64,000 bases of DNA from Micromonospora halotolerans. GTDB taxonomy: Bacteria; Actinomycetota; Actinomycetes; Mycobacteriales; Micromonosporaceae. Position numbers and translations under genes: made by a program. Location: assembly GCF_032108445.1 (NCBI RefSeq), contig NZ_CP134876.1:4898001-4962000 (forward strand). Reading direction: 5' to 3'. The notes under the pieces were generated by a model. It was not told the origin of the DNA. It did no database searches and saw only the letters and a list, made by a program, of their open reading frames with translations. Numbering within the stretch: position 1 is the first letter of the stretch; the number at the start of each line of letters is the position of its first letter. Below are positions 54,705-63,500 of the stretch, one piece after another.

Positions 54705-55895
54705 ATGAGGCCGGACAGCGACTCCGTCGACGTCGACGAGCCGCTCGCCGTGGACGTGTCCCCGGCATCGCACGACGCCAGCGGTGAGGGGGTGCCGACG
54801 CGCGACCTGACCGGTCTGGCGCCGGCGGCCCGGCCGGCCCGGCGCTGGACCCCGCGCCGGGTGGTGGCGACTCCGGCGGCCCTCGACCACCCGCACGGGC
54901 GGCGGGTGGTCGACCGGGTCGAGGCTCTGGGCATCGAGGTGGAGCGGTTGCGCGCCAACCGGCTGACCGGCGTGCGCGGGGAGACCGAGCGGGAGACGTA
55001 CGCGCGGGCCAAGGCCACCCTGGCGATCGTGGTCAGCCCGCCGTCGCGGCGGGCGCTGCAGCCGATCGCGCCGAGCGCGGACTGGCGGGTCGACCTGGCC
55101 GAGGGCTGCCCGGCGCACTGCCAGTACTGCTATCTCGCCGGGTCGCTGTCCGGCCCGCCGGTGACCCGGGTGTACGCGGACCTCGACGACATCCTCGCCG
55201 GGCTGGCCGCGTACGCCGGGCGGGGAACCGTGACCAGCCGCAGCGCCGCGCGGGCCGGCGAGGGCACCACGTTCGAGGCGTCCTGCTACACGGACCCGCT
55301 CGCCCTGGAGCACCTGACCGGGAGCTGGCGGCGGGCGGTGGAGCACTTCGCGGCGTGGGACGCGCCGGTGCAACTGCGCTGGACCACCAAGTACGCCGAT
55401 GTGGACACCTTCGTCGGGGTGCCGCATGCGGGGCGTACGCGGGTGCGGTTCAGCGTCAACGCCGCGCCGGTCAGCGAGCGCCTGGAGGGCGGGACCGCGA
55501 CGGTGGCGGACCGGCTCGCGGCCCTGCGCCGGCTGGCCCTCGCCGGCTACCCGGTGGGACTGACCATCGCCCCGATCATGCCGGTGCCGGACTGGCGGCG
55601 GCACTACGGCGCGCTCCTGGACCGGGTGGCGTCGGCCGTGGCCGGGCTGGCCGGCCTGGACCTGACCGCCGAGCTGATCACCCACCGGTTCACGCCGGGC
55701 AGCAAGGAGGTGCTGCTCGGCTGGTATCCGCGGACCCGCCTGGAGATGGACGAGGAGTCCCGCCGGCGCAGGTACGGACGGTTCGGCGCGGTGAAGTTCG
55801 TCTACCCGCGCGAGACGATGACGGAGCTGCGTACCTGGTTCGAGCGGGAACTGGCCGCCCGGGTGCCGGCCTGTCGGGTGCTCTACTGGACCTGA
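54705..55895 (+). CDS. splB: Spore photoproduct lyase family protein (radical SAM)
   Basis: Radical-SAM DNA-repair-type enzyme, 396 residues. CPAHCQYCYL gives the CxxxCxxC [4Fe-4S] site at C135, C139 and C142. C194 (in FEASCYTDPLALEHLTGSW) aligns with the H-atom-donor Cys141 of Bacillus SplB, and LRWTTKYADVDTFVGVPHAGRTRVRFSVN and ELITHRFTPGSKEVLLGWYPRTRLEMDEE match its conserved blocks. The chain ends LYWT, like the YFT of SplB. It lacks the long N-terminal region and HhH module of some SplB proteins. Spores of actinomycetes are not endospores and need not contain SASP-DNA, so true SPL activity is uncertain. It is followed by a terminator. Confidence 0.88.
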   Translation: MRPDSDSVDVDEPLAVDVSPASHDASGEGVPTRDLTGLAPAARPARRWTPRRVVATPAALDHPHGRRVVDRVEALGIEVERLRANRLTGVRGETERETYARAKATLAIVVSPPSRRALQPIAPSADWRVDLAEGCPAHCQYCYLAGSLSGPPVTRVYADLDDILAGLAAYAGRGTVTSRSAARAGEGTTFEASCYTDPLALEHLTGSWRRAVEHFAAWDAPVQLRWTTKYADVDTFVGVPHAGRTRVRFSVNAAPVSERLEGGTATVADRLAALRRLALAGYPVGLTIAPIMPVPDWRRHYGALLDRVASAVAGLAGLDLTAELITHRFTPGSKEVLLGWYPRTRLEMDEESRRRRYGRFGAVKFVYPRETMTELRTWFERELAARVPACRVLYWT

Positions 55896-55917
55896 CCGCG
55901 AAGCGGCCCGGTGACGG

Positions 55918-55951
55918 TGCGGGGACGCGGACGCGCGGTCGCGTCCCCGCA
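55918..55951. terminator. Bidirectional hairpin terminator
   Basis: TGCGGGGACGCG (55918-55929) and its perfect 12-bp complement CGCGTCCCCGCA (55940-55951) with a 10-base loop, between the convergent lyase and SRPBCC genes. Confidence 0.8.
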
Positions 55952-55958
55952 CCCGCGG

Positions 55959-56438
55959 TCAGCGGTCGGTGAACACTGCGGCGTACCGGGTGAGGTAGAG
56001 CGGCCAGCCCTCGTCTTGGCCCACGCCGTCGCGGACGGACTGCCAGCCCGGGCCGTGCCGGTCGAGGTGGCGGTGTTCCAGTTCGACGCGGGTGCGGTGG
56101 GGGGTCTCGGCCACGAAGCGGACCTCGACCTCGCTGGTGTTGTCAGGGTCGGTCTCGACCTGCCACCGAGGGCTGATGTCCCAGCTGAACACCACCCGGT
56201 CCGGCGGCTCGTACGCGAGCACCCGCGCCCAGCGGCACTCGCTGCCGTCGACGCCGCGGTCGTAGATGTGGCCGCCGACCTTGGGCTCGAACACGGTTTC
56301 CGCGATCGCCGCGCCGAGCAGGTTGTGCTCCGGCGGCTTGAAGTCACCGAACCGCTCGGTGAACACGGTGAACGCCCGTTCCAGCGGCGCCTCGACGACG
56401 ATCTGCCGGCGGACCACCGCGGCTTCTGTCTCGGTCAT
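55959..56438 (-). CDS. SRPBCC/AHSA1-family protein (START-like)
   Basis: A 159-residue lipid- or ligand-binding protein of the SRPBCC (AHSA1-like) family. The opening RRQIVVEAPLERAFTVFTERFGDFKPPEH, the central KVGGHIYDRGVDGSECRWARVLAYEPPDRVVFSWDI and the C-terminal WQSVRDGVGQDEGWPLYLTRYAAVF are standard. Many relatives are small-molecule binders found beside ArsR-type repressors in actinomycetes, as here. The ATG overlaps the ArsR gene stop (ATGA), so it is translationally coupled. The ligand is unknown. Confidence 0.88.
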   Translation of the reverse strand: MTETEAAVVRRQIVVEAPLERAFTVFTERFGDFKPPEHNLLGAAIAETVFEPKVGGHIYDRGVDGSECRWARVLAYEPPDRVVFSWDISPRWQVETDPDNTSEVEVRFVAETPHRTRVELEHRHLDRHGPGWQSVRDGVGQDEGWPLYLTRYAAVFTDR

Positions 56439-56758
56439 GGGGTCTCCTCGGTCGGTTGTTCGACGGCGCTCCGGTAGCTGTCCAACGCGCGGTGCCAGAA
56501 CGTGTCGAGCTGGTCCCGTAGCGCGGCCACGCCGGCCGGGTTGAGCCGGTAGACCCGCCGCGTGCCGGCCGCCTGGTCGGTGACCAGCCCGGCGTCCTTG
56601 AGGACCTTGAGGTGCTGGGACACCGCCGGTCGGCTGATCGGCAGTTCGTCGGCGAGCTCGCCGACCGCACGGGGTCGCTCGGCCAGGCAGGCGACGATGG
56701 CGCGCCGGGTGGGGTCGCCCAGGGCGTCCCAGCCGTCGCCCGTTCGGTAAGTAGCCAC
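56435..56758 (-). CDS. ArsR-family repressor of the SRPBCC gene
   Basis: A 107-residue winged-helix repressor. WDALGDPTRRAIVACLAERPRAVGELADELPISRPAVSQHLKVLKDAGLVTDQAAGTRRVYRLNPAG gives the full ArsR fold, with recognition helix PAVSQHLKVL. It has a single Cys in helix 2 and no metal-site pair, so it probably senses an organic ligand; this matches the common ArsR-SRPBCC operon of actinomycetes. GTG 56758 is the only good start. TAGCTT (coding strand, 56765-56770) lies 6 bases upstream, so it is leaderless, and GTAAGC-TACG-GCTTAC overlaps that -10. Autorepression is likely. Confidence 0.9.
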   Translation of the reverse strand: MATYRTGDGWDALGDPTRRAIVACLAERPRAVGELADELPISRPAVSQHLKVLKDAGLVTDQAAGTRRVYRLNPAGVAALRDQLDTFWHRALDSYRSAVEQPTEETP

Positions 56759-56762
56759 GAAC

Positions 56763-56778
56763 GTAAGCTACGGCTTAC
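56763..56778. promoter_or_regulatory. Inverted repeat over the -10 of the ArsR-SRPBCC operon
   Basis: GTAAGC (56763-56768) and GCTTAC (56773-56778) with a 4-base spacer. The repeat covers the -10 (TAGCTT, coding strand, 56765-56770) and so is the likely ArsR operator. A further GTAAG at 56747-56751 may be a half-site. Confidence 0.6.
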
Positions 56779-56790
56779 CGAGGGTGGGAG

Positions 56791-57261
56791 TCAAGACAGC
56801 CAGTCGCGGATGTCGGCGAGCGCGGTGGGGCCGTAGTCCTCGTCGACGTCGCGGGCGAGGTCCGCGATGGAGACGGCGCGGAGGGCGGCGCGCCAGGCGG
56901 CGTCGGCGCCGGCCATCGCGCGGGCGATGGGGCACGGCCCGGTGCAGGCCTCCGCCGGTGTGGCCAGCGGGCCGCGCTGGCGGATCTCGGTGCACACGAA
57001 CGCGGGCTGGTCGCCGTCGACGGCGGCGACGACGTCGAGGATCGTGATCAGTTCGGGCGCCCTGGTGAGGACGTAGCCGCCCGCCTTGCCCTGGACGGAG
57101 GTCACGAGGCCGGCGCGGGAGAGCGCCTGCAACTGCTTGGCCAGGTAGCTGCCCGAGACGTCATGCAGCTCCGCCAGCCGGGCCGCCGGCACGGGTTCCG
57201 TCGCCGTAGTCAGCACCACGCAGCAGTGCAGCGCCCACTCGACCCCGCCGGACAGCTTCAT
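56791..57261 (-). CDS. rsrR: RsrR-type redox-sensing Rrf2-family regulator ([2Fe-2S])
   Basis: A redox-sensing repressor of 156 residues. The start is ATG 57261; the reading frame continues to 57285 without a ribosome site. The winged helix spans about 1-80, with LAELHDVSGSYLAKQLQALSRAGLVTS as recognition region and GKAGGYVLTRAPELITILDVVAAVDG as the conserved wing. The cluster ligands known for Streptomyces RsrR are all present at the same positions: Glu8, His12, Cys90 and Cys110, with an extra Cys106. This makes an [2Fe-2S] cluster and redox switching highly likely. It is divergent from an NmrA-like gene, again as in RsrR, with two operator-like repeats between. The overall call is firm; physiological signals are inferred. 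Confidence 0.93.
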   Translation of the reverse strand: MKLSGGVEWALHCCVVLTTATEPVPAARLAELHDVSGSYLAKQLQALSRAGLVTSVQGKAGGYVLTRAPELITILDVVAAVDGDQPAFVCTEIRQRGPLATPAEACTGPCPIARAMAGADAAWRAALRAVSIADLARDVDEDYGPTALADIRDWLS

Positions 57262-57277
57262 GGGACCCCCTCTTGAC

Positions 57278-57323
57278 TCGGACAAAGACTATCCGATTAG
57301 AGTCTCGGACAGAAGTTATCCGA
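57278..57323. promoter_or_regulatory. Two RsrR-type operators between rsrR and the NmrA-like gene
   Basis: Two copies of TCGGACA-N5-TATCCGA: 57278-57296 (spacer AAGAC) and 57305-57323 (spacer GAAGT). They are centred 27 bases apart and are near-palindromic, differing from perfect symmetry at one position pair. They lie in the 125-base divergent gap and are AT-richer than the surroundings. The half-sites fit the kind of inverted repeat bound by RsrR. Confidence 0.75.
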
Positions 57324-57386
57324 GTTCGAGGCGGCGTCTCGACGAAGCCGGCGTGCCGTGCGGCACGTCGTGGAAGGGTGAGAGCC

Positions 57387-58127
57387 ATGAAGCTCACAGT
57401 CATCGGTGGCACCGGACTGATCGGCTCACAGGTGGTCCAGAAGCTGACCGCGGCCGGGCACGAGGCCGTCCCCGCGTCGCCGTCGACCGGCGTCGACCTG
57501 CTCACGGGGGAGGGCCTGGACACGGCGCTGGAGGGCGCCGAGGTCGTCGTCAACGTCGCGAACTCGCCGACCTTCGACGATGCCTCGATCGACTTCTTCC
57601 GTACCGCCATGAACAACCTGCTGGCCGCGGGAGAGCGTGCCGGCGTCCGGCACCAGGTGGTCCTCTCGATCGTGGGGGTGGACCAGGTGCCCCAGCTCGA
57701 CTACTACCGCGCCAAGACCCTGCAGGAGGACCTGCTCCGGCAGGGGCCCACGCCGTACTCGATCGTGCGGGCCACCCAGTTCTTCGAATTCATGAACGCG
57801 GTCCTGTCCTGGACCTCCGACGGCACCACGGTTCGCCTGCCCGCCACCCGCATTCAGCCGATGGCCGCCGCGGACGTGGTCGACGCGGTCGTCGACGTCG
57901 CCACCGGCGCGCCGCTGAACGGCATCCGCAACGTCGCCGGCCCGGACGTCTTCGCCCTCGACGAGCTCGGCCGGCTCACGCTGGCCGCACAGGGGGACGA
58001 CCGGAACGTCGTCGTCGACGACAAGGCCGGCATGTTCGCGGTGGTCGAGGGCGACGTGCTGATCGCGGGCCCGGACGCCCACCTGGCGCCCACGCACTAC
58101 CGGGACTGGATGCGGTCCGCCCACTGA
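57387..58127 (+). CDS. NmrA-like NAD(P)-binding protein (probable RsrR target)
   Basis: A 246-residue SDR-type protein of the NmrA/atypical extended group. The Rossmann motif is GGTGLIGSQVVQKL at about 6-19. It is followed by ANSPTFDDASIDFF and SIVGVDQVPQLDYYRAKTLQEDLLRQGPTPYSIVRATQFFEF, typical of NmrA/NAD(P)-dependent epimerase-like proteins. The Ser-Tyr-Lys catalytic set is imperfect: YRAK is present, with the Ser less certain. It may sense NAD(P)/NAD(P)H rather than catalyse. ATG 57387 has GGGTGAGAG upstream. Divergent from rsrR with two operators between, so expression should respond to oxidation or reduction of the RsrR cluster. Confidence 0.88.
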   Translation: MKLTVIGGTGLIGSQVVQKLTAAGHEAVPASPSTGVDLLTGEGLDTALEGAEVVVNVANSPTFDDASIDFFRTAMNNLLAAGERAGVRHQVVLSIVGVDQVPQLDYYRAKTLQEDLLRQGPTPYSIVRATQFFEFMNAVLSWTSDGTTVRLPATRIQPMAAADVVDAVVDVATGAPLNGIRNVAGPDVFALDELGRLTLAAQGDDRNVVVDDKAGMFAVVEGDVLIAGPDAHLAPTHYRDWMRSAH

Positions 58128-58141
58128 GCCGGGTGGAGCCG

Positions 58142-60391
58142 TCAGCCGGCGGCGTCCGGCGGGTCCGGCGGCTCGCGGAGGCGCGCGACCAGCTCGCGCG
58201 CCGCCTCGATGAACGGCTGGTCGGACTCGCCGGGCCGGTGCCCCTCGATCGGCGGCGGGACGCTGTCGCCCGGTGGCGCCACCACGGCGGCCGGATCCCG
58301 CAGCCGGCGGTCCACCGCCGTGGCCGGGTCCCCGGCCGGATCCGGCCCCGCCGGCCGGTGGGCGGAGAAGATCCAGCCCCCGACCGGGTCGGTCGCGCGC
58401 CACAGGTTCAGCCACCGCCAGCCGACCCGCGCGCCGATCTCGCGCAGCGCCTCGTCGTCGACGTAGGCGGGGTAGAGCCGGGCGTAGAGGCGGCGCAGCG
58501 GTGAGCCGTAGGTGAGCAGCGCGACCCGGCGGCTGACCCGGGGCGGCAACTGGAGCACCGTCGCGGCGGCCAGGACCGAGCCGTGGCTGTGGCCGGTGAG
58601 CAGGACGGCGTTGCCGGACTCGACCAGGAAGGTGATGCGCCGGGCCAGCTCCGGCACGGCGCGCTCGGCGTAGCAGGGCGGCGCGAACGGGTGGGCGGCC
58701 CGGGGCCAGAACGTGCCGAGGTCCCACAGGATGCCGACGTGACGCCTGAACTCGGCGGTCCGGTAGGCGAAGATCGCGCCGAGCACCAGGCCGAGGATGA
58801 CCGCCGCGATCACCCAGCTGCCGAACGCGATGAGGAAGGTGACCAGGTCGGCCGGCACCCCGGCGAACCGCTCGATGACGTCACCCGGCCACACCTCCAT
58901 CCGGCCGAGGGTGGTGGTGGCCGTGCCGATCCCGGCGAGGCAGGCGTAGACCACGGCCAGCGGTATCAGGATCTCGGTGAACCGCGCCCGAGCCACCGCC
59001 TTTCGCACCTGCCGCAGCCGGGGTTCGGCGTCCGGCGGCGGGTCGGGATGGTCGCGCGCGACGATCGCCGCCGCGGCGCGGAGCCGGCCCGGCCGGGAGA
59101 GCAGGGTCACCAGGCCCGCCACGACCAGGGTGATCAGCACGGCCCGGAAGAAGCCGAAGATCGCCCAGGTGTACGCCCGCGGCGGCCAGGCGGTGATGGC
59201 CTCCCCCGTCGGCGCGTCACGGTCCAGGAAGTCGGCCACCCGGTAGACCAGCTCGGCGGAGTACGCCACCGCCAGGCTGATCGCCGCGGCCGCCATCGCC
59301 AGCGCTCCCAGCCCGAGCAGCGGGGTGGCGCCCGGCCCGCGGTCCCGGCGGCACAGCAGCACGACGCCCAGGGCGGCCAGCAGGGTCGTCTGGATGACGA
59401 ACAGCCAGGTGAGGATCATGTCGTAGCCGGGCAGGCCGCCACCCTCGCGCCACGGCGCCGGACCGGCCAGGACGTGGGCCGTGACGACGACGGTGAGGAC
59501 CAGCGTGACCGTCCGCAGCGTGCTGGTGATCCGGTCGAGTCGCCGGTCCGTGGCGGCCCGGTCGATCAGCGGCGGCGTGCAGAGCAGGACGGCGCAGGTG
59601 ACCAGGACCGCCCCGGTGACGACCGCCAGCGCCACGGTGCCGGCCGAGACGCCGGGTGCGGCCCGGGCGGCGAGCAGCGTGACGTCCAGCGTCGCGAACG
59701 CCGCCGCGACGTGGATGGAGCGCAGCCGGCCCACCAACGGCTCGGAGTCCCACCGGCCGACGGTGCCGAGCTGATGGGCGGACACCTCGGCCTCGGGTGC
59801 GCGGAACGCCTCGAACACCCGCCCCGGGCGGGTACTGGCACGCCAGAGCAGGCCGACGGCGCCGGCCGGCACCAGCGCCAGCACCGCCAGCCGCAGCCCG
59901 ACCGGCCGCCCACCCAGCCAGGACAACCAGGTGCGCCCGGCCAGGCAGTGCGGCGACGCCGTGCACTTCCACGCGATCAGGTCCAGTGCCACGCCGGCGC
60001 ACGCGAGCACGTACAGCGCGGTCAGCGTGAGCGCCAGCAACCGGCACAGCGACCGGACCGTCACGTCGGAGCCGCGGCCCGGCGGACGCATCCAGATCGC
60101 CACGTTGACCAGCATGAACGGCAGCAGGAAGACCAGCGAGAGGGTCCGGGCCACGGTCCCGGCGGGCAGGTCACCCCAGCGGTACGCCTCCAGCGTCACC
60201 CGCCCGGCCCCGCCGGCGCCCGGTCTGCGGCGGGCGGGCCGGTAGAAGCCGCCGCTGCGGTCGCCCGCGACCTGCTCGACCTGCGGCAGGTCCAGGACCT
60301 GGCCGGCGCTCGCCCGGGAGGCCCCGTGCACCCGCAGCTCGATCACGTCGCCGGAAGCCGCCGGCCCGCCCCGCGCTGCCGCACCCGACAT
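58142..60391 (-). CDS. Large multi-pass membrane protein with C-terminal lipase-like (GHSHG) domain
   Basis: A 749-residue membrane protein with no named function. The N-terminus (about 10-40, IELRVHGASRASAGQVLDLPQVEQV) is a conserved block in actinomycete homologues. About ten membrane helices follow between 75 and 560. The C-terminal cytoplasmic domain has VESGNAVLLTGHSHGSVLAAATVLQLPPRVSRRVALLTYGSPLRRLYARLYP, an alpha/beta-hydrolase-like nucleophile elbow GHSHG with a following Ser-Pro strand. This resembles class-3 lipases, but an Asp/His triad is not clearly placed. ATG 60391 is the first well-supported start (the frame runs on to 60544). It faces the NmrA-like gene convergently, 14 bases away. 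It may be a membrane lipase or a transport-linked protein. Confidence 0.72.
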   Translation of the reverse strand: MSGAAARGGPAASGDVIELRVHGASRASAGQVLDLPQVEQVAGDRSGGFYRPARRRPGAGGAGRVTLEAYRWGDLPAGTVARTLSLVFLLPFMLVNVAIWMRPPGRGSDVTVRSLCRLLALTLTALYVLACAGVALDLIAWKCTASPHCLAGRTWLSWLGGRPVGLRLAVLALVPAGAVGLLWRASTRPGRVFEAFRAPEAEVSAHQLGTVGRWDSEPLVGRLRSIHVAAAFATLDVTLLAARAAPGVSAGTVALAVVTGAVLVTCAVLLCTPPLIDRAATDRRLDRITSTLRTVTLVLTVVVTAHVLAGPAPWREGGGLPGYDMILTWLFVIQTTLLAALGVVLLCRRDRGPGATPLLGLGALAMAAAAISLAVAYSAELVYRVADFLDRDAPTGEAITAWPPRAYTWAIFGFFRAVLITLVVAGLVTLLSRPGRLRAAAAIVARDHPDPPPDAEPRLRQVRKAVARARFTEILIPLAVVYACLAGIGTATTTLGRMEVWPGDVIERFAGVPADLVTFLIAFGSWVIAAVILGLVLGAIFAYRTAEFRRHVGILWDLGTFWPRAAHPFAPPCYAERAVPELARRITFLVESGNAVLLTGHSHGSVLAAATVLQLPPRVSRRVALLTYGSPLRRLYARLYPAYVDDEALREIGARVGWRWLNLWRATDPVGGWIFSAHRPAGPDPAGDPATAVDRRLRDPAAVVAPPGDSVPPPIEGHRPGESDQPFIEAARELVARLREPPDPPDAAG

Positions 60392-60524
60392 GGGCCCCCC
60401 GAGTCGTCTCCTGGGGGCCAGACCGGGTGAACCCGGCCGAGGAGGGCCCCGCCGCTCGGGGCGGTCTACCCCGCCCGGCCGGGCCCAACCGCTCCCCGGC
60501 GTCGCCACGCACCCTCCGGACCCG

Positions 60525-63500
60525 TCAGGCGCGGTCCCGGTCACCGCTCCGGCGGGTCGTGGCGCCCGCCGGAGCCGGTCCGGCCGTCCGCCGTGCCCGG
60601 CCGGCGGACAGCAGGACGCCGACGCCGGCCAGGATCGCTCCGACGGCGGCGGCGTGCCCCGCGAGGTCGGCGGGAATGCCCAGGTAGACCGTGATGCCGA
60701 GGATGCGGGACAGGCCCCAGGGCAGCAGCGCCAGCTGGTCGTTCCACACCGTCAACGCGCGTTCCAGGCCGATCACCGCGACCAGACCGGCCAGCACGCC
60801 GAGCGGGACGCCCGCGGCGGTCAGGGTCAGCCCGACGACCCGGCGTCGCCGCACGGCGTACCGGTCGCGGAGGACGACGGCGGTGGCCACGAACAGCCAG
60901 CCGAACGCGGCGAACGCGGTCGTGAGGTAGGCGGCGCGCAGGGCCGGCGCGGTCCAGAAGGCGAACCAGTAGCCGCCGGGCCCGCGGCCGGCGAGCGCCG
61001 CCAGGAGCAGCACGCTGCGCAGCAGCGCGACGCCGCCCACCACGGCCCACAGGTGGAACGGATCCCGCCGGCCGACGGCGACGCGGACGACGAGGGCGAA
61101 CAGCGCCCACCCGCCGAGGCTGACCAGCAGGTGCGCCGGGGCGGCGAACCACGTGAACACGAGCCGGCTCGCCACCAGGACCACGGCCGGGACCAGCCAC
61201 ACGAGAACCCGGTCCGCCCGGGACCGGGGCGCCGGCAGCGCGGCCACCCGCCACGGTCGGACCGCGCCCAGCAGCAGCCCGCGCGCGGCAGCCGCGCCGA
61301 ACCCCCGCCCGCGCAGGCCGAGCAGCCCCACCGCCAGGATCAGCGCGAGCAGCGCCCGGGCCGCCCAGGCCATGGCCGGGTCCCGGTCCGCGCGCTGCGC
61401 CCCGAGGTCGGCGGCAGTGAAGTTGTACGCGGGCAGGTCCGGGTCGGCGCCGTAGCGCTGCCGGTGCGCGTCCCGCGCCTGCTGGTACGCCGTCGCGGCG
61501 GCCCGCCAGCCGTCGTGGGCGGCCGGGGTGCCGGTGTCCAGCCACTGCGCGTGCCGCAGCACCATGGTCCGGTAGGCGGCCAGCGCCTCGAACAGGTTCA
61601 CCTGGTAGTCCAGCGTGCCGGTGAAGTGCTCGCGGAGCGCCGCGTCCGCCAGGTCGCCGGGTCGGTGGCGGCCACCAGGTCCCGCATGCGCCGGGCCAGC
61701 GCGACGGCCTGCCCACCCTCGTCGATCGCCTCCTCGACCCGGCCTCCGGTGACCGCGTAGATGCTGTCCAGGGCCGCCGAGTCGCCGGTCGGGATGTCCC
61801 ACTCGAAGATCCACATCATCGGCGGTGGCTCCAGTCCGAGCGCCCGCACCGACCGGTCGGCGTACGGCCCGATGTAGAGCCCGCGGGTGACCGCCGGCCG
61901 GGACAGCGCCATGGCCTGCCCGATCGCCGCCACGGTGTCCGGGTCGGCGGAGAACGTGCGGTACGCCCAGTCCGCCGTGACCTGCGCCGGATCGGTGTCC
62001 GGATCCCAGGCCAGCCGCGCCACGGCGTACGTGTTGAGGTCGTAGAGCTGCCAGAACCCGGTGCGCAGGTAGAGCGACATCGGTCCGGCGCGCAGCGGGC
62101 CGCCGTCCTGGGTCCAGTTCCAGACGCCCTCGACCCTCGGGTTGGCGGCGAGGAACGCCCGCAGCGCCTGGCGGTGCAGCGGGCCGAGGTCGTTGGGCAG
62201 CGAGCCGAACCCCTCGAACTCGCGGCGGGCCTGGAACTCCACGATGCGGCGGTGCGCACCGGCCAGCAGGGTGGTGTTCAGCGGCAGGTGGCTGTAGAAG
62301 TCGCCGAGGGTGTACTTGGTGGACACGATCAGGTGCGGGTCGTCGATGCCGCCCAGCACCCGCGCGTACGACTCCGGGTTGGTGTGCAGGTCGCCGACCG
62401 CGCCCACGCCGACCGTCCAGGTCCGGAAGATAACCTCCCGGCCGGCTTTCCCCGCGGTGTCCAGCAGTGCGCGCAGCATCGCCCGCACGGACGCCTCCGT
62501 GGTGACGGCCAGCTTCGAGGAGTAGTCCCAGCCGTCCTGGGCGTACACCTCGCCGCCCTCGCCGACGCGGACCATCAGCCCGTCGACGAACGGCATGCTC
62601 TCGAACAGCTCGGCCAGCCCGGCCTGGTAGACGGCCCAGAGCCGGGGATCGGCCACGTTGAGCCCGCCGACGGTCCTCGTCAGGTACGCCTCCAGCGGCG
62701 GCGAGACGGCGAGCATGTCGGTGAGCAGGAAGACCTTCACGCCCATCTGCTCGGCGTACCCGAAGACCGGTCCGAACGCCGCGACCATGGCCCGCGCGCG
62801 GTCGACGTGGGTGTCGCCCGGCGGGTACACCGCGTGCCCGTCGCCGACCTTCGCGAAGGTGACGTACTCCAGGAAGCCCGGCACCACGACGGCGTTGTAG
62901 CCCTGGGCCACCGAGTGGTCGACGAACTGCCGGAACTGCGCGCCGACGCGGGCCATCGCGTCGGCGTCCACCCACGGCGCCCGCGGCAGGAGCGCCGGCC
63001 CGACCACGTCGGTGTTCAGGCGGTAGTCGTCGCCCGCGGCGAAGGCAGCGGGGTCCGGCTCGCGGCCCACCGAGCCGGCGTCGGTGAGCCGCAGGCCGAG
63101 CCGGGGCGTGACCAGCCGGCCCGCGTCGGCGGCGGGCAGCACCTCGGCGCCGGAGCGGATCCGGTCGGCGAGCCGGTACAGCCCGGCCGCGGCGCCCGCC
63201 ACGTCGGTCCCGTCGACGGCCAGTTCGGTCCCGCGGGCGCCGAGCCGGTAGGACTCCGGCGCCGCGCCCGGCGCGGCGAGCACGGCCGCCCGCAGCGTGG
63301 TCAGCGCCGACGGGTCCGGTGCGGTCGGGCTCGCCGGGGTCGTGGTCTCCGGCGGCGCCGGCGCGGCCGGGGTGACGGCCGGGCGGGGCAGGCCGCGCGC
63401 GGCGAGGGCGTCGGCGACCGCGGCTCCGGCCTTGCGGGTCCGCGCCTCGTCGGGCACGACCACGGACGCCAGCGGCGGCGCCGGCGCGGCGACCCGCCGG

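Noticed and set aside
60392-60524. Hairpins between the two membrane-protein genes as attachment site or RNA
   Set aside because: Only a 6-bp GC stem (CCGGGT-GA-ACCCGG) at 60423-60436 plus low-complexity GC runs; nothing specific.
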